Source: Streptomyces sp. NBC_00459 (GTDB lineage: Bacteria > Actinomycetota > Actinomycetes > Streptomycetales > Streptomycetaceae). From it: a DNA stretch of 64,000 nt. Both the position numbers and the translations under genes were made by a program. The stretch lies in the NCBI RefSeq assembly GCF_036013955.1, contig NZ_CP107903.1:8928001-8992000 (forward strand), written 5' to 3'. The notes below the pieces were generated by a model. It was not told where the DNA came from. It saw only the letters and a list, made by a program, of their open reading frames with translations, and searched no databases. The stretch's first letter is position 1, and each line of letters opens with the position of its first letter. Below are positions 1 through 7,948 of this stretch, piece by piece.

Positions 1-1
1 C

Positions 2-427
2 CAGTCCGACTGGCTGTTCCGTATGCCGTCGCTGTACCTGGCCCACGCCCAGGCGGCCGGCGGCGGCCGGGCTCATGTGTACGAGCTGACCTGGCCCGCC
101 CCGGTCAACGGCGGCGCCCTCGGCGCCTGTCACGGTCTGGACGTGCCGCTGACCTTCGGCAACTACGGCGACAGCGTCGGCGGGCTCGGCGGCATGCTGA
201 TCGGACCCACGCCGCCGCCCGGGACCGAGGCACTGTCCGCCCGCTTCCGCACCGCGTGGACCTCCTTCGCGGCTACGGGCGACCCGGGCTGGCCCGCGTA
301 CGACGACGAGCGGCGACTCGTCCAACTCCTCGACGCCGAACCGGCCGTGGCCGCCTACCCGGAGGAGGCCTCCCGGCGCCTGTGGGAGCGGCACACCTTC
401 GGCGTGCTGCCCTTGACGACGCCGTGA
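2..427 (+). CDS. Carboxylesterase family protein, C-terminal part (5' end outside window)
   Basis: The frame is open from the first bases, so this is the last ~141 residues of a longer protein. The segment GACHGLDVPLTFGN matches the block around the catalytic histidine of type-B carboxylesterases (para-nitrobenzyl esterase/cholinesterase fold). The usual C-terminal run follows: a helix ending in FRTAWTSFAATGDPGWPAY, then a short tail. The family hydrolyses carboxylic esters with a Ser-Glu-His triad; the serine and acid would lie upstream of the window. Substrate and localisation cannot be judged from this fragment. It converges on the SDR gene on the other strand, with ten bases between the stops. 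Confidence 0.85.
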   Translation, partial: QSDWLFRMPSLYLAHAQAAGGGRAHVYELTWPAPVNGGALGACHGLDVPLTFGNYGDSVGGLGGMLIGPTPPPGTEALSARFRTAWTSFAATGDPGWPAYDDERRLVQLLDAEPAVAAYPEEASRRLWERHTFGVLPLTTP

Positions 428-437
428 GGGAGCGGCT

Positions 438-1220
438 TCACCGCGCGGCCAGCAGCCGCAGCACCCGGTCGGAGACCGGCGCGGGCAGGGCACGCAGCGT
501 ACGGACCAACGCCGATGTCTGCCAGGGGAAACAGGCCTGCGCCGGTTCCCGCTCCAGGGCGCGTACGACGTACTGCGCCGCGCGCTCCTGACTCACCTGG
601 AAGGGCTTGGGCAGGCCGTCCGCGTCGACCCGGTCCGTCCCCACGAAACCCGGGTGGATCGAGGTGAACCGGATGCCCCTGGGCGCCAGTTCGACACGCG
701 CCGAGTCCAGGAGGGTGCGCACGGCCGCCTTCGCCGCCGAGTACGGGCCCTGGCGTGGGATGCCCATCAGTCCCGCCAGGGAGTTGGTGTGGGCGATCAG
801 GCCGCCGCCCCGCTGCTCGCCCAACTGCCGGATCAGCGGGACCAGATAGTTGACGACGACGTCGTAGTTCAAGGCCATGATCCGGGAGACGTCCGCCGTG
901 CTCACCTTGGCCATGGCCATGTCCGGCCCCTGGCCGGCGTTGAGCAGCGCGACGTCGATGGACCCGAACTCCGCGACGGCCGCCGCCACGACCCCGGCCG
1001 CCGCCTCCGGATCCAGGGCGTCGGCGGCGATGTCGAGGCAGGCGCTGCCCGCGGCCCGTACCTCCTGGGCCACGGCGGCCAGTTCGGGGGCGCGCCGGGC
1101 CGTGAGGACGAGCCGGTTGCCCGCCGGGGCGAGCCGCCGGGCCACCGCCGCCCCGATACCGGAGGAGGCGCCGACGATCAGGACCGTCCGGCCGGTGATG
1201 GTGGTGGCTGGGACGCTCAC
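438..1220 (-). CDS. SDR family NAD(P)-dependent oxidoreductase
   Basis: A 260-residue classical short-chain dehydrogenase. The nucleotide-binding motif GASSGIG lies near residue 18, LLNAGQG stands in for the NNAG motif, and the catalytic YSAAK follows a serine in the TNSLAG segment. The tail HPGFVGTD is typical. The GTG start overlaps the TGA of the upstream PLP-enzyme gene (GTGA), so the two are probably translationally coupled. It is the last gene of a minus-strand run with a second SDR and the racemase-like protein. The substrate is unknown; oxidation or reduction of a hydroxy or keto compound handled by the neighbouring enzymes is an inference. Confidence 0.9.
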   Translation of the reverse strand: MSVPATTITGRTVLIVGASSGIGAAVARRLAPAGNRLVLTARRAPELAAVAQEVRAAGSACLDIAADALDPEAAAGVVAAAVAEFGSIDVALLNAGQGPDMAMAKVSTADVSRIMALNYDVVVNYLVPLIRQLGEQRGGGLIAHTNSLAGLMGIPRQGPYSAAKAAVRTLLDSARVELAPRGIRFTSIHPGFVGTDRVDADGLPKPFQVSQERAAQYVVRALEREPAQACFPWQTSALVRTLRALPAPVSDRVLRLLAAR

Positions 1221-2449
1221 AGGAAGTGGTGGCCCTCACCGCGGAAGGTGGGCACGGTGTCGACCACCGCGCCGCCGCTGACCAGGTGCAGATCGCCGAT
1301 GCGCTCGCACAGTTCACCGGCCTTGGCGTGCCGCAGCCACACCCGGTCCCCGATGTTCAGCACGCTCGCGGCTTTGCCCACCAGCGGGGTCTGCACCTCA
1401 CCGAAGGACTCGGTGGCGGTGACACGCAGCCCGGGCGGCCAGGCCAGCGTGGGCAGTCGGTCCTTTCCGAGCGGCCCGGAAGCCACCCAGCCGCCGCCCA
1501 GGAGCGTCGCGATCGAGGACGAGGGACGGCGTACGACGGGCAGTACGAAGTACGCGGCCGGGACGGGCCGGAAGGCCCGGTAGAAGTCGAACAGCCCCGG
1601 ACCGTACAGGCCGGAGCCCGCCGCGAGTTCGGTGACGGAGTCCTCGCGGGTCGTGGTCTCCAGGCTGCCCGTGCCGCCGCCGTTGACGAACCGCAGCGGT
1701 GTCACGGCCCGCACGGCCGCGACCGCGGCTTCCCGGCGGTGGCTCAGCTCCTCGACGGAGGAACGCTGCATCGCCCGGATCACGGCCCGCTTGACGGCGT
1801 TGCCGGGCTGGTTGTCGCCCATGCCGGCGACCTGGCCCTCGTACCCCATGATGCCCGTCAGTTCGAAGCCCGGACGGGACACGATCTCGCGCGCGAAGGC
1901 CTCGGCCTCCTGCGGGGTGTGCACCGGGGACCTGCGCGGTCCCAGGTGGAGACGGCCGCCCGCGAGGCGGAGGGCCGCGTCCAGTTCCAGACAGACCTGG
2001 ATACGGGTCTCGCGCGGCCCGGTGGCGGCGTCGATCAGGTCTAGGTGCTCGACGCAGTCCACCATCAGGGTGATCCGGGACGCGAGCCGCTCGTCGGCGG
2101 CCAGCCGGCGCAGTGCCGTGCGGTCGGCGGTCGGGTAGCCGACGACGATGTCGTCGAACTCCTCGGCCAGCCACAGGGCTTCGGGCAGGGTGAAGCCGAG
2201 GATGCCGTCGAATCCCGGACGGTCCAGAGCGCGCCGGATGAGGGCGCGGGAGCGCAGCGACTTGCTGGCCAGCCGGATCGGCTTGCCGCCGGCACGGCGC
2301 TCCAGATCGCGGGCGTTGGCGTCGAAGGCGTCCAGATCGATGACGCCGAAGGGGGGTTCGAGGCCGGCGGTGGCCGCCCGCAGGCTGTCGAAATGGCTTT
2401 CGGTCGCGGGAGCCGAACCGGCTCTGGGGGTGGTGGTGTCGACGCTCAT
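1217..2449 (-). CDS. PLP-dependent amino acid deaminase/aldolase, alanine racemase-like fold
   Basis: A 410-residue protein of the alanine-racemase-type (fold III) PLP enzymes that includes D-threonine aldolase and eukaryotic-type D-serine dehydratase. The N-terminal barrel has PFGVIDLDAFDANARDL and RLASKSLRS, whose lysine is the probable PLP Schiff-base residue. The C-terminal beta domain ends with GDRVWLRHAKAGELCERI, whose His and Cys fit the metal-site region of this branch. The start was set at the ATG that overlaps the upstream SDR stop as ATGA. The frame stays open far upstream, but those codons antisense the SDR frame and are not credible. Likely activity is cleavage, deamination or racemisation of a D-amino acid; the substrate is not predictable. 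Confidence 0.85.
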   Translation of the reverse strand: MSVDTTTPRAGSAPATESHFDSLRAATAGLEPPFGVIDLDAFDANARDLERRAGGKPIRLASKSLRSRALIRRALDRPGFDGILGFTLPEALWLAEEFDDIVVGYPTADRTALRRLAADERLASRITLMVDCVEHLDLIDAATGPRETRIQVCLELDAALRLAGGRLHLGPRRSPVHTPQEAEAFAREIVSRPGFELTGIMGYEGQVAGMGDNQPGNAVKRAVIRAMQRSSVEELSHRREAAVAAVRAVTPLRFVNGGGTGSLETTTREDSVTELAAGSGLYGPGLFDFYRAFRPVPAAYFVLPVVRRPSSSIATLLGGGWVASGPLGKDRLPTLAWPPGLRVTATESFGEVQTPLVGKAASVLNIGDRVWLRHAKAGELCERIGDLHLVSGGAVVDTVPTFRGEGHHFL

Positions 2450-3276
2450 CGGTGGGAGTCTCCTTGCTCGGGTACCGCCGTGGACACCGGGACGAGGCCC
2501 GTGCTGCGGCGCTTGGCCATGGCTGCCACCTTGGGGATCACGAAGCGCATCAGCCGGGGAAACACACCGGCGACCCGCTGTACGCGTCCGCCGATGGCGG
2601 GGTGGACGATTTCGACGGGCTTTTTCGCGATGGCGTCGACGATCACCGAGGCGACCTTCTCGGGGGTGAGCGGCTTCTCGGCGAAGGTGATCACCGCGCT
2701 GGGGTCGGCCATCTCCTGCTCCAGCATGGGGGTTCGGGTGCCGGGCGGATGGATGATGCTGAAGGTCACGGGCCCGTCGCGCTCCTCGATGGCCACACTG
2801 TGGTGGAAGGCGCGCAGCCCGTGCTTGGTCGCGCCGTAGGTGGTGTAGCCGGGCAGCGGCAGGAACGAACTCATGCTGCACACGGTGACGATGTGCCCGT
2901 GGCCCTGGGCGCTCATCCGGGACAGGGCGGCCAGCATGCCGTTGATCGGGCCGAGCAGGTTCACCTCCACCATGTGCCGGTGCTGGGCCGGCGACAACTG
3001 GCGTGCGTACCCGGTGTGGATGATCCCCGCGTTGTTGACGAGCACGTCGACCGGGCCGAGTCGGTCCGCCACGGCGTCGAACGTCGCCTCCCACGCGGCC
3101 TCGTCGCGGATGTCCAGCTCGAACGCGCGGGCGGCGGAGCCCAGTTGATCGGCGATCCGGGTCGCGCCGGGCAGGTCGATGTCGGTGAGGGCGACCCGGT
3201 GGCCCCGGCGCACCGCCTCGCGGGCGGTCGCCGCACCTATGCCGCTCGCGGCGCCGGTGATCAGCACGACGCTCAC
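2446..3276 (-). CDS. SDR family NAD(P)-dependent oxidoreductase
   Basis: A 276-residue short-chain dehydrogenase with TGAASGIG near residue 7, NNAGII, a serine in the SMSSFLP segment and the catalytic YGATK. The C-terminal ~70 residues are longer and more basic than in the minimal family (RVAGVFPRLMRFVIPKVAAMAKRR), as in SDRs that sit beside acyl- or steroid-modifying enzymes. It starts with GTG and ends in an ATGA overlap with the PLP-enzyme gene. It lies about 107 bases downstream of the SMP-30 gene, so all four minus-strand genes could be one transcript. The substrate is unknown. Confidence 0.9.
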   Translation of the reverse strand: MSVVLITGAASGIGAATAREAVRRGHRVALTDIDLPGATRIADQLGSAARAFELDIRDEAAWEATFDAVADRLGPVDVLVNNAGIIHTGYARQLSPAQHRHMVEVNLLGPINGMLAALSRMSAQGHGHIVTVCSMSSFLPLPGYTTYGATKHGLRAFHHSVAIEERDGPVTFSIIHPPGTRTPMLEQEMADPSAVITFAEKPLTPEKVASVIVDAIAKKPVEIVHPAIGGRVQRVAGVFPRLMRFVIPKVAAMAKRRSTGLVPVSTAVPEQGDSHR

Positions 3277-3383
3277 CGAGGACCCCCGTCATGGGCGCCC
3301 GTGTGCGGGGGAGCGGCGCTGTCCGTTCGCTGTCCGTGCATGGGAACTCCCGGGGAAAGAGGCTGAGTTGATGAGGGACGGGC

Positions 3384-4376
3384 TCAGGTTGGCAGGACGT
3401 ACGCCTCCAGCCGCGACCCACCGAGGGAGGCCGCCCGCTCCGGGTCGTCGGTCGGTGTGGTGGCCGCGTACAGGGTGTTGCCGTCGGGGCCGGCGACCAG
3501 ACAGCTCAGCGTCTGCTGGCTGGTGGAGACACGGTCCAGGATCGCGCCGCCGGGTCCGACCCTGACGCACTCGCCGCGCAGTGCGTTGGCGACCCAAGCG
3601 GTACCGCCTCGGCCCGGTGCTATGCCGTCGGGGGCGATGGGACTGGCGGAGCGGGCGGCGATCGCCGGGCGGTCGAGGAGGGCGGAGACGCGCCGGGTGA
3701 CACGGCCCAGCAGCCCGGGATGGTTGAGGGACCTCCACAGGGCCGACGGGATCAGCGGCGCCCAGGGCCGGGGCGGGCCGAAGCGCCCGTCGGGCAGAAC
3801 GGGGATCGCGGTGAGGCGCATCGCCAGGGTCTCGGCGACCAGCAGAGTGGGCCCCTCGTCCGTACGCTGCTCGTCGTCGAGCAGGAACAGGCCGTTCGGG
3901 AACACCAACGGCTCGCTCAGGCCCAGCAGTTCACCCTCGGGGGAGAGACAGGCGAGGGGTGTCCGGGGCGGTCCCGGCGGTACGTACAGCATCGAGTTGG
4001 GCTGCCTGCGGACGAAGCCGTGGTAGTCGAAGCCGAAGTTGCCGACGTAGGCGCGGCCCAGCCGGTCGACGAACATGTCGTTGACGGGGCCCCCGGCGAT
4101 GTCCTTGAGATCGGCGTGCACGACCAGGGAGCCGTCCGGCTCCCGCCGGTACACACAGTGCCCGTCCATCGAGGCGACCAGCATCCGCCCGTCGGGCAGC
4201 CAGCCGAGCCCCCCGGCCCGGCCCGGGACCTCCGCCACCGTCTCCGGTTCCCCTCGGGTGTCCCAGCGGTGCACCGTCCCGTGGGCGAGGTCGCAGAACC
4301 ACAGGGCACCGTCGTGCCAGCGCAACGACTCCAGCACGCCGAATCCGTCCAGAACGACTGTCGCCCTCGGTCGCAC
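3384..4376 (-). CDS. SMP-30/gluconolactonase/LRE family protein
   Basis: A 330-residue protein of the six-bladed beta-propeller SMP-30/gluconolactonase family, whose members are metal-dependent lactonases or related hydrolases. Visible family blocks are ESLRWHDGALWFCDLAHG near the N-terminus, LGWLPDGRMLVASMDGH, GGPVNDMFVDRLGRAYVGNFGF (Asn/Asp metal-ligand region) and FPNGLFLLDD. The GTG start is chosen because a perfect AGGAGG lies about six bases upstream; an ATG 16 codons earlier lacks this support and falls in a repeat element. It may head the minus-strand run with the SDR and PLP genes, and it faces a TetR gene across a palindromic region. The substrate is unknown. Confidence 0.85.
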   Translation of the reverse strand: MRPRATVVLDGFGVLESLRWHDGALWFCDLAHGTVHRWDTRGEPETVAEVPGRAGGLGWLPDGRMLVASMDGHCVYRREPDGSLVVHADLKDIAGGPVNDMFVDRLGRAYVGNFGFDYHGFVRRQPNSMLYVPPGPPRTPLACLSPEGELLGLSEPLVFPNGLFLLDDEQRTDEGPTLLVAETLAMRLTAIPVLPDGRFGPPRPWAPLIPSALWRSLNHPGLLGRVTRRVSALLDRPAIAARSASPIAPDGIAPGRGGTAWVANALRGECVRVGPGGAILDRVSTSQQTLSCLVAGPDGNTLYAATTPTDDPERAASLGGSRLEAYVLPT

Positions 4377-4426
4377 CCCTGCCTCCTGAGGCTGCTGAGC
4401 GGTCTGGTGGAGCCGGGTGCGCAAGC

Positions 4427-4463
4427 GCGCCCGGACGGGCGCGGGGAACTGCGCGACCAGCCC
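4427..4463 (+). repeat. Interspersed Streptomyces repeat, copy 1
   Basis: A 7-bp-arm hairpin (GCGCCCG, GA, CGGGCGC) is followed by GGGGAACTGCGCGACCAGCC. The same core recurs at 23966-24010 in this orientation and at 29075-29117 reversed. I recognise this short intergenic motif as common in Streptomyces chromosomes. It lies just upstream of the SMP-30 start, inside the longer alternative reading frame, which argues against that frame being translated. Confidence 0.75.
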
Positions 4464-4551
4464 CCACCGGCCCGCGGTGGTCGAACCGGACTTCCCGCGG
4501 GGCGCTTGGGGCCCGGCGTTCTGTTCACGCTACGGTGGACCAGAACCGAGA

Positions 4552-4584
4552 AGTAAGTCAAGCGTCCTGGACGAGCGACTTACT
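4552..4584. promoter_or_regulatory. Inverted repeat, candidate TetR operator
   Basis: Perfect 8-bp arms AGTAAGTC and GACTTACT are separated by 17 bases and enclose a smaller palindrome CGTCC-T-GGACG. It lies between the divergent SMP-30 and TetR genes. A weak plus-strand promoter (-35-like TTACTA at 4580-4585, -10 TATCCT at 4603-4608, 17-base spacing) would overlap the right arm, which suits autorepression by the TetR protein. The assignment is inferred from position and symmetry only. Confidence 0.6.
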
Positions 4585-4652
4585 ATTCTGCGGTCGGATG
4601 GTTATCCTGGCGGGCGAACCCACAGGTGAGACCGGTGCGGAGAGGAGAACGC

Positions 4653-5255
4653 GTGCCCCGCATGGCGGCGAGCGACCGGAGAGCGGAGCTCCTTGAGGCG
4701 GCGATCCGGGTGATGGCACGCGACGGCGTGGCCAAGGCCACCACCCGCGCGGTGGTCACCGAGGCGGACATGACCCTCGGGGCCTTCCACTACTGCTTCG
4801 AGTCCAGAGCGCAACTGCTCGAACTCGTCACCGAGACCCTCACCGAGCGGTACGTCGCCGAGGTCCGCGGTCTGTTCGCCCCGCACAAGGACATCCGCGA
4901 CAGCGTCCTCGACAGCCTGCACGCGTTCTGGAAGGGCTTCGAGGCCAACCCCGGCGAGCACCAGATCAGTTACGAGCTCACCCAGTACGCGCTGCGCAAC
5001 CCCGGCTTCGAGGACGTCGCCGGAAAGCAGTACGAGATCTTCCTGCGGGCTTTCGTGGGCCTGCTCGAACTCGCCGCGGACAACGCCGGAATCGAGTGGA
5101 CCGAACCCGTGCCGGTGCTCGCGCGGTACGTCCATTCGACGATCGACGGCCTCAACATGACCTGGCTCGTCGACCGCAACACCGCCGACAGCCAGGCCGC
5201 GCTGGAGCTGCTCGCCGATCACCTCCTCCTGCACGCCCGGCCGCGGGCCGTCTGA
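4653..5255 (+). CDS. TetR family transcriptional regulator
   Basis: A 200-residue protein. The N-terminal TetR helix-turn-helix spans about residues 8-55 (RRAELLEAAIRVMARDG, then a recognition region ending in MTLGAFHYCFESR). A helical C-terminal domain would bind ligand and dimerise. The GTG start follows AGGAG at good spacing; an in-frame upstream start lacks this. It faces the SMP-30 gene and lies 92 bases before the lactate monooxygenase gene on the same strand, so it may control both directions through the palindrome at 4552-4584. The ligand is unknown. Confidence 0.92.
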   Translation: MPRMAASDRRAELLEAAIRVMARDGVAKATTRAVVTEADMTLGAFHYCFESRAQLLELVTETLTERYVAEVRGLFAPHKDIRDSVLDSLHAFWKGFEANPGEHQISYELTQYALRNPGFEDVAGKQYEIFLRAFVGLLELAADNAGIEWTEPVPVLARYVHSTIDGLNMTWLVDRNTADSQAALELLADHLLLHARPRAV

Positions 5256-5347
5256 GCCACCACCTGTCCGAGCCGTGAGCTGTCCGAACCACGAACCGCC
5301 TGAGCCGTCAGCCGCGAGCCGCTTGAGCTGAGCGAAAGGGTGTTCCC

Positions 5348-6505
5348 ATGGCGTTCGCCGACTACCAGAACGAGATCTATCTGAACGGGCTGGGCGGTGT
5401 CCTGCCCGCCTTCCCCATGGAGTTCGCCGAGTTGGCGGACCGGGCCAGGTCCGCGCTGCCGCCGTCCGTCTGGTCCTACGTCGCCGGGGGCGCCGGCGAC
5501 GAGCACACCCAGCGGGCCAACGTCGCCGCCTTCGCCCGGTGGGGGCTGATCCCGCGCATGTTCGTCGGTGCCGCCAGGCGCGACCTGACGGTCGAGCTGT
5601 TCGGCACGACACTCCCGTCGCCGGTGTTCCTCGCCCCGATCGGTGTCATCGGACTGTGCGCCCAGGACGGTCACGGCGACCTGGCAACGGCCCGCGCCGC
5701 CGCCCGTACCGGGGTCCCGATGGTCGCCTCCACCCTGTCCGTCGACCCGCTGGAGGACGTGGCCGCCGAACTCGGCGACACCCCCGGCTTCTTCCAGCTC
5801 TACACCCCGACCGACCGGAGCATCGCCGAGAGCCTCGTGGACCGTGCCGAGCGGGCCGGGTACCGGGGCATCGTCGTCACCCTCGACACCTGGATCACCG
5901 GCTGGCGCCCGAGGGACCTGGCGACCGCCAACTTCCCCCAGTTGCGCGGGCATTGCCTGGCCAACTACACGAGCGACCCGGCCTTCCGGGCCGCGCTCGG
6001 CCGCTCGCCCGAGGAGGACCCGCAGTCCGCGATCCTCCACTGGACCCAGATCTTCGGAAACCCGCTCACCTGGGACGACCTGGACTGGCTGCGCTCACTG
6101 ACCGACCTGCCCCTGATCGTGAAGGGCATCTGCCACCCCGAGGACGCCCGTCGAGCCCGCGACGCGGGAGTGGACGGCATCTACTGCTCCAACCACGGCG
6201 GCCGGCAGGCCAACGGCGGCCTCCCCGCCCTGAACGCCCTGCCCGCCGTCGTCGAGGCGGCGGGCGAGCTGCCCGTCCTCTTCGACTCCGGCGTCCGCAG
6301 CGGCGCCGACATCGTCAAGGCCCTCTCCCTGGGCGCGACAGCGGTCGGCATCGGCCGCCCCTACGCCTACGGCTGCGCCCTGGGCGGCACGGACGGCATC
6401 GTCCACGTCCTGCGCTCCCTGCTCGCCGAGGCCGACCTGATCATGGCCGTGGACGGATACCCGGCCCTCAGGGACCTCGTCCCCGAGGCGCTCCAGGCCG
6501 TCTGA
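5348..6505 (+). CDS. FMN-dependent alpha-hydroxy-acid oxidase, lactate 2-monooxygenase type
   Basis: A 385-residue member of the FMN-dependent 2-hydroxy-acid oxidase family. The N-terminal half has SVWSYVAGGAGDEHT and SPVFLAPIGVIGL. The FMN and catalytic region has LPLIVKGICHPEDARRA (flavin lysine), YCSNHGGRQ (catalytic His and substrate Arg) and DSGVRSGADIVKALSLGA (phosphate site). Length and the insert around TLDTWITGWRPRDL resemble lactate 2-monooxygenase, which converts L-lactate and O2 to acetate and CO2; mandelate- or glycolate-type substrates remain possible. AAAGGG precedes the ATG. The TetR gene upstream is the obvious regulator. Confidence 0.85.
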   Translation: MAFADYQNEIYLNGLGGVLPAFPMEFAELADRARSALPPSVWSYVAGGAGDEHTQRANVAAFARWGLIPRMFVGAARRDLTVELFGTTLPSPVFLAPIGVIGLCAQDGHGDLATARAAARTGVPMVASTLSVDPLEDVAAELGDTPGFFQLYTPTDRSIAESLVDRAERAGYRGIVVTLDTWITGWRPRDLATANFPQLRGHCLANYTSDPAFRAALGRSPEEDPQSAILHWTQIFGNPLTWDDLDWLRSLTDLPLIVKGICHPEDARRARDAGVDGIYCSNHGGRQANGGLPALNALPAVVEAAGELPVLFDSGVRSGADIVKALSLGATAVGIGRPYAYGCALGGTDGIVHVLRSLLAEADLIMAVDGYPALRDLVPEALQAV

Positions 6506-6525
6506 CCGCCCGGACATCCATTCAA

Positions 6526-6547
6526 CGTTCAACCGATTGGTTGAACG
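6526..6547. promoter_or_regulatory. Perfect inverted repeat upstream of the solute-binding protein gene
   Basis: Nine-base arms CGTTCAACC and GGTTGAACG flank GATT. A further TTCAAC precedes the left arm at 6521, giving a direct repeat of the half-site. It lies between the monooxygenase stop and the solute-binding protein start and has no T-run, so an operator is more likely than a terminator. The cognate regulator is not identified; the motif differs from the palindrome next to the TetR gene. Confidence 0.5.
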
Positions 6548-6659
6548 GAGGTTCATCCCGGTGCCCTGCACCCCGCTCCGTACAGCCGACGCGAGGACCC
6601 TCTCGCCCGCGTCAGGATCGAACTCCCAGCGCAACTCCCCCCATCGAGAGGCCCGCAGA

Positions 6660-7808
6660 GTGTCCAGTTTCCTCAGCCGACGACGTGTACTCGCCACCGG
6701 AGCCGGAGCCGCCCTGGGCGTCGGCGCGCTCGGCGCCACCGGGACCCCCGCTGCCGCGGCCTCGTCCGCCGGTTCCCGCTCGGCCGGACCCGCCGAGGAG
6801 ACCCGGACGCTCGACGAGCTGTACCAGGCCGCGCTGGCCGAGGGCGGAAAGCTCGTCATCTACGCGGGCGGTGACGTCGACAGCCAGGGCAACGGCGTAC
6901 GCGCGGGCTTCGCGGCCCGCTTCCCGGAGATCGACCTCAAGGTCGTCGTGGACTACAGCAAGTACCACGACGTCCGTGTGGACAACCAGTTCGCGACCGA
7001 CACCCTCGTCCCGGACGTCGTGCAGCTCCAGACCCTCCACGACTTCACCCGCTGGAAGGGGCAGGGCCGCCTGCTGCACTACAAGCCGGCGGGCTTCTCC
7101 AAGGTGTACAACGCCCTCAAGGACCCGCAGGGCGCCTGGACCGCCGTCGCGGTGATCGGCTTCAGCTACATGTACAACGTCGCGGCGGTCGGCGCGGACG
7201 CCCCGAAGTCCCCGCTCGACCTGATCGACCCGAAGTGGAAGGGCCGGATCGCGTCGTCCTACCCGCACGACGACGACGCCGTCCTCTACCTCTTCAAGCT
7301 GTACGTGGACCACTACGGCTGGGACTGGGCCGCCGGGTTCGCCGCCCAGGACGTCCAGTTCGCCCGTGGCAGCCACACTCCCAGGCTGGCCGCCACGAGC
7401 GGGCAGAAGGCGCTCGGTGTCGGCGGCGGAGGCTCGCTCGTGGCGCCGTCCACGGCACCCGTCCGGTGGGGTGTCGCCGAGGGGCACCCGTTCATGGCCT
7501 GGGGCCAGCGGGCCGCGATCCTCAAGCGGGGCCGGAACACCACGGCCGCCAAGCTGTACCTCAACTGGCAGCTCTCCACCGCCCAGCAGCAGGGGGTCAC
7601 CAACGGCTGGTCGGTACGGACGGACATCACCCCCGCCGGTGGCCTGAAGCCCGTCTGGGAGTACCCGAACGCGAACCTCGACGGTTTCCCCCGTTTCATG
7701 GCCGACCGGGCGCAGGTCGAGCGCTGGAAGCAGACGTTCGCCCTGTACTTCGGTGAGGTGAAGGGGGATCCGACCCCCGGCGTGCTGGGCCTGCGCCCCG
7801 GGGCGTAG
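6660..7808 (+). CDS. Extracellular solute-binding protein with Tat signal
   Basis: A 382-residue secreted binding protein. A twin-arginine signal (SRRRVLATGAGAALGVGAL, ending near AAAAS) is followed by an ABC-type periplasmic-binding fold. TLDELYQAALAEGGKLVIYAGGD at the mature N-terminus and DLIDPKWKGRIASSYPHDDD in the middle are typical of iron(III)/polyamine-type binding proteins (family 1). The GTG start puts the RRR motif at the right distance; the longer frame would bury it behind ~40 unlikely residues. No permease or ATPase gene lies nearby, so its transporter partner must be elsewhere. The ligand is unknown. A hairpin terminator follows. Confidence 0.85.
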   Translation: MSSFLSRRRVLATGAGAALGVGALGATGTPAAAASSAGSRSAGPAEETRTLDELYQAALAEGGKLVIYAGGDVDSQGNGVRAGFAARFPEIDLKVVVDYSKYHDVRVDNQFATDTLVPDVVQLQTLHDFTRWKGQGRLLHYKPAGFSKVYNALKDPQGAWTAVAVIGFSYMYNVAAVGADAPKSPLDLIDPKWKGRIASSYPHDDDAVLYLFKLYVDHYGWDWAAGFAAQDVQFARGSHTPRLAATSGQKALGVGGGGSLVAPSTAPVRWGVAEGHPFMAWGQRAAILKRGRNTTAAKLYLNWQLSTAQQQGVTNGWSVRTDITPAGGLKPVWEYPNANLDGFPRFMADRAQVERWKQTFALYFGEVKGDPTPGVLGLRPGA

Positions 7809-7823
7809 CCGAGAGGCGGAGGA

Positions 7824-7853
7824 GCCGGGAGGGACCAGCAGCCTCCTCCCGGC
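7824..7853 (+). terminator. Hairpin terminator after the solute-binding protein gene
   Basis: Perfect 9-bp arms GCCGGGAGG and CCTCCCGGC have a 12-base loop, 16 bases past the stop, followed by a short pyrimidine-rich tail. It separates this unit from the two-component pair. Confidence 0.65.
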
Positions 7854-7948
7854 CCCTCCATTTCCTTGCATCTTCACACAACTCATACAAGCGGTCGCTA
7901 GACTCGGGGCCCTGTTCGATTGGATCAGTCTGCCCAAGGGGATCTTCC

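Noticed and set aside
1217..3421. A single 734-residue minus-strand frame that would fuse an N-terminal extension to the PLP enzyme
   Set aside because: The first 324 codons are the shifted reading of the SDR gene, which has clear motifs in its own frame; the PLP enzyme has a coupled ATG at 2449.
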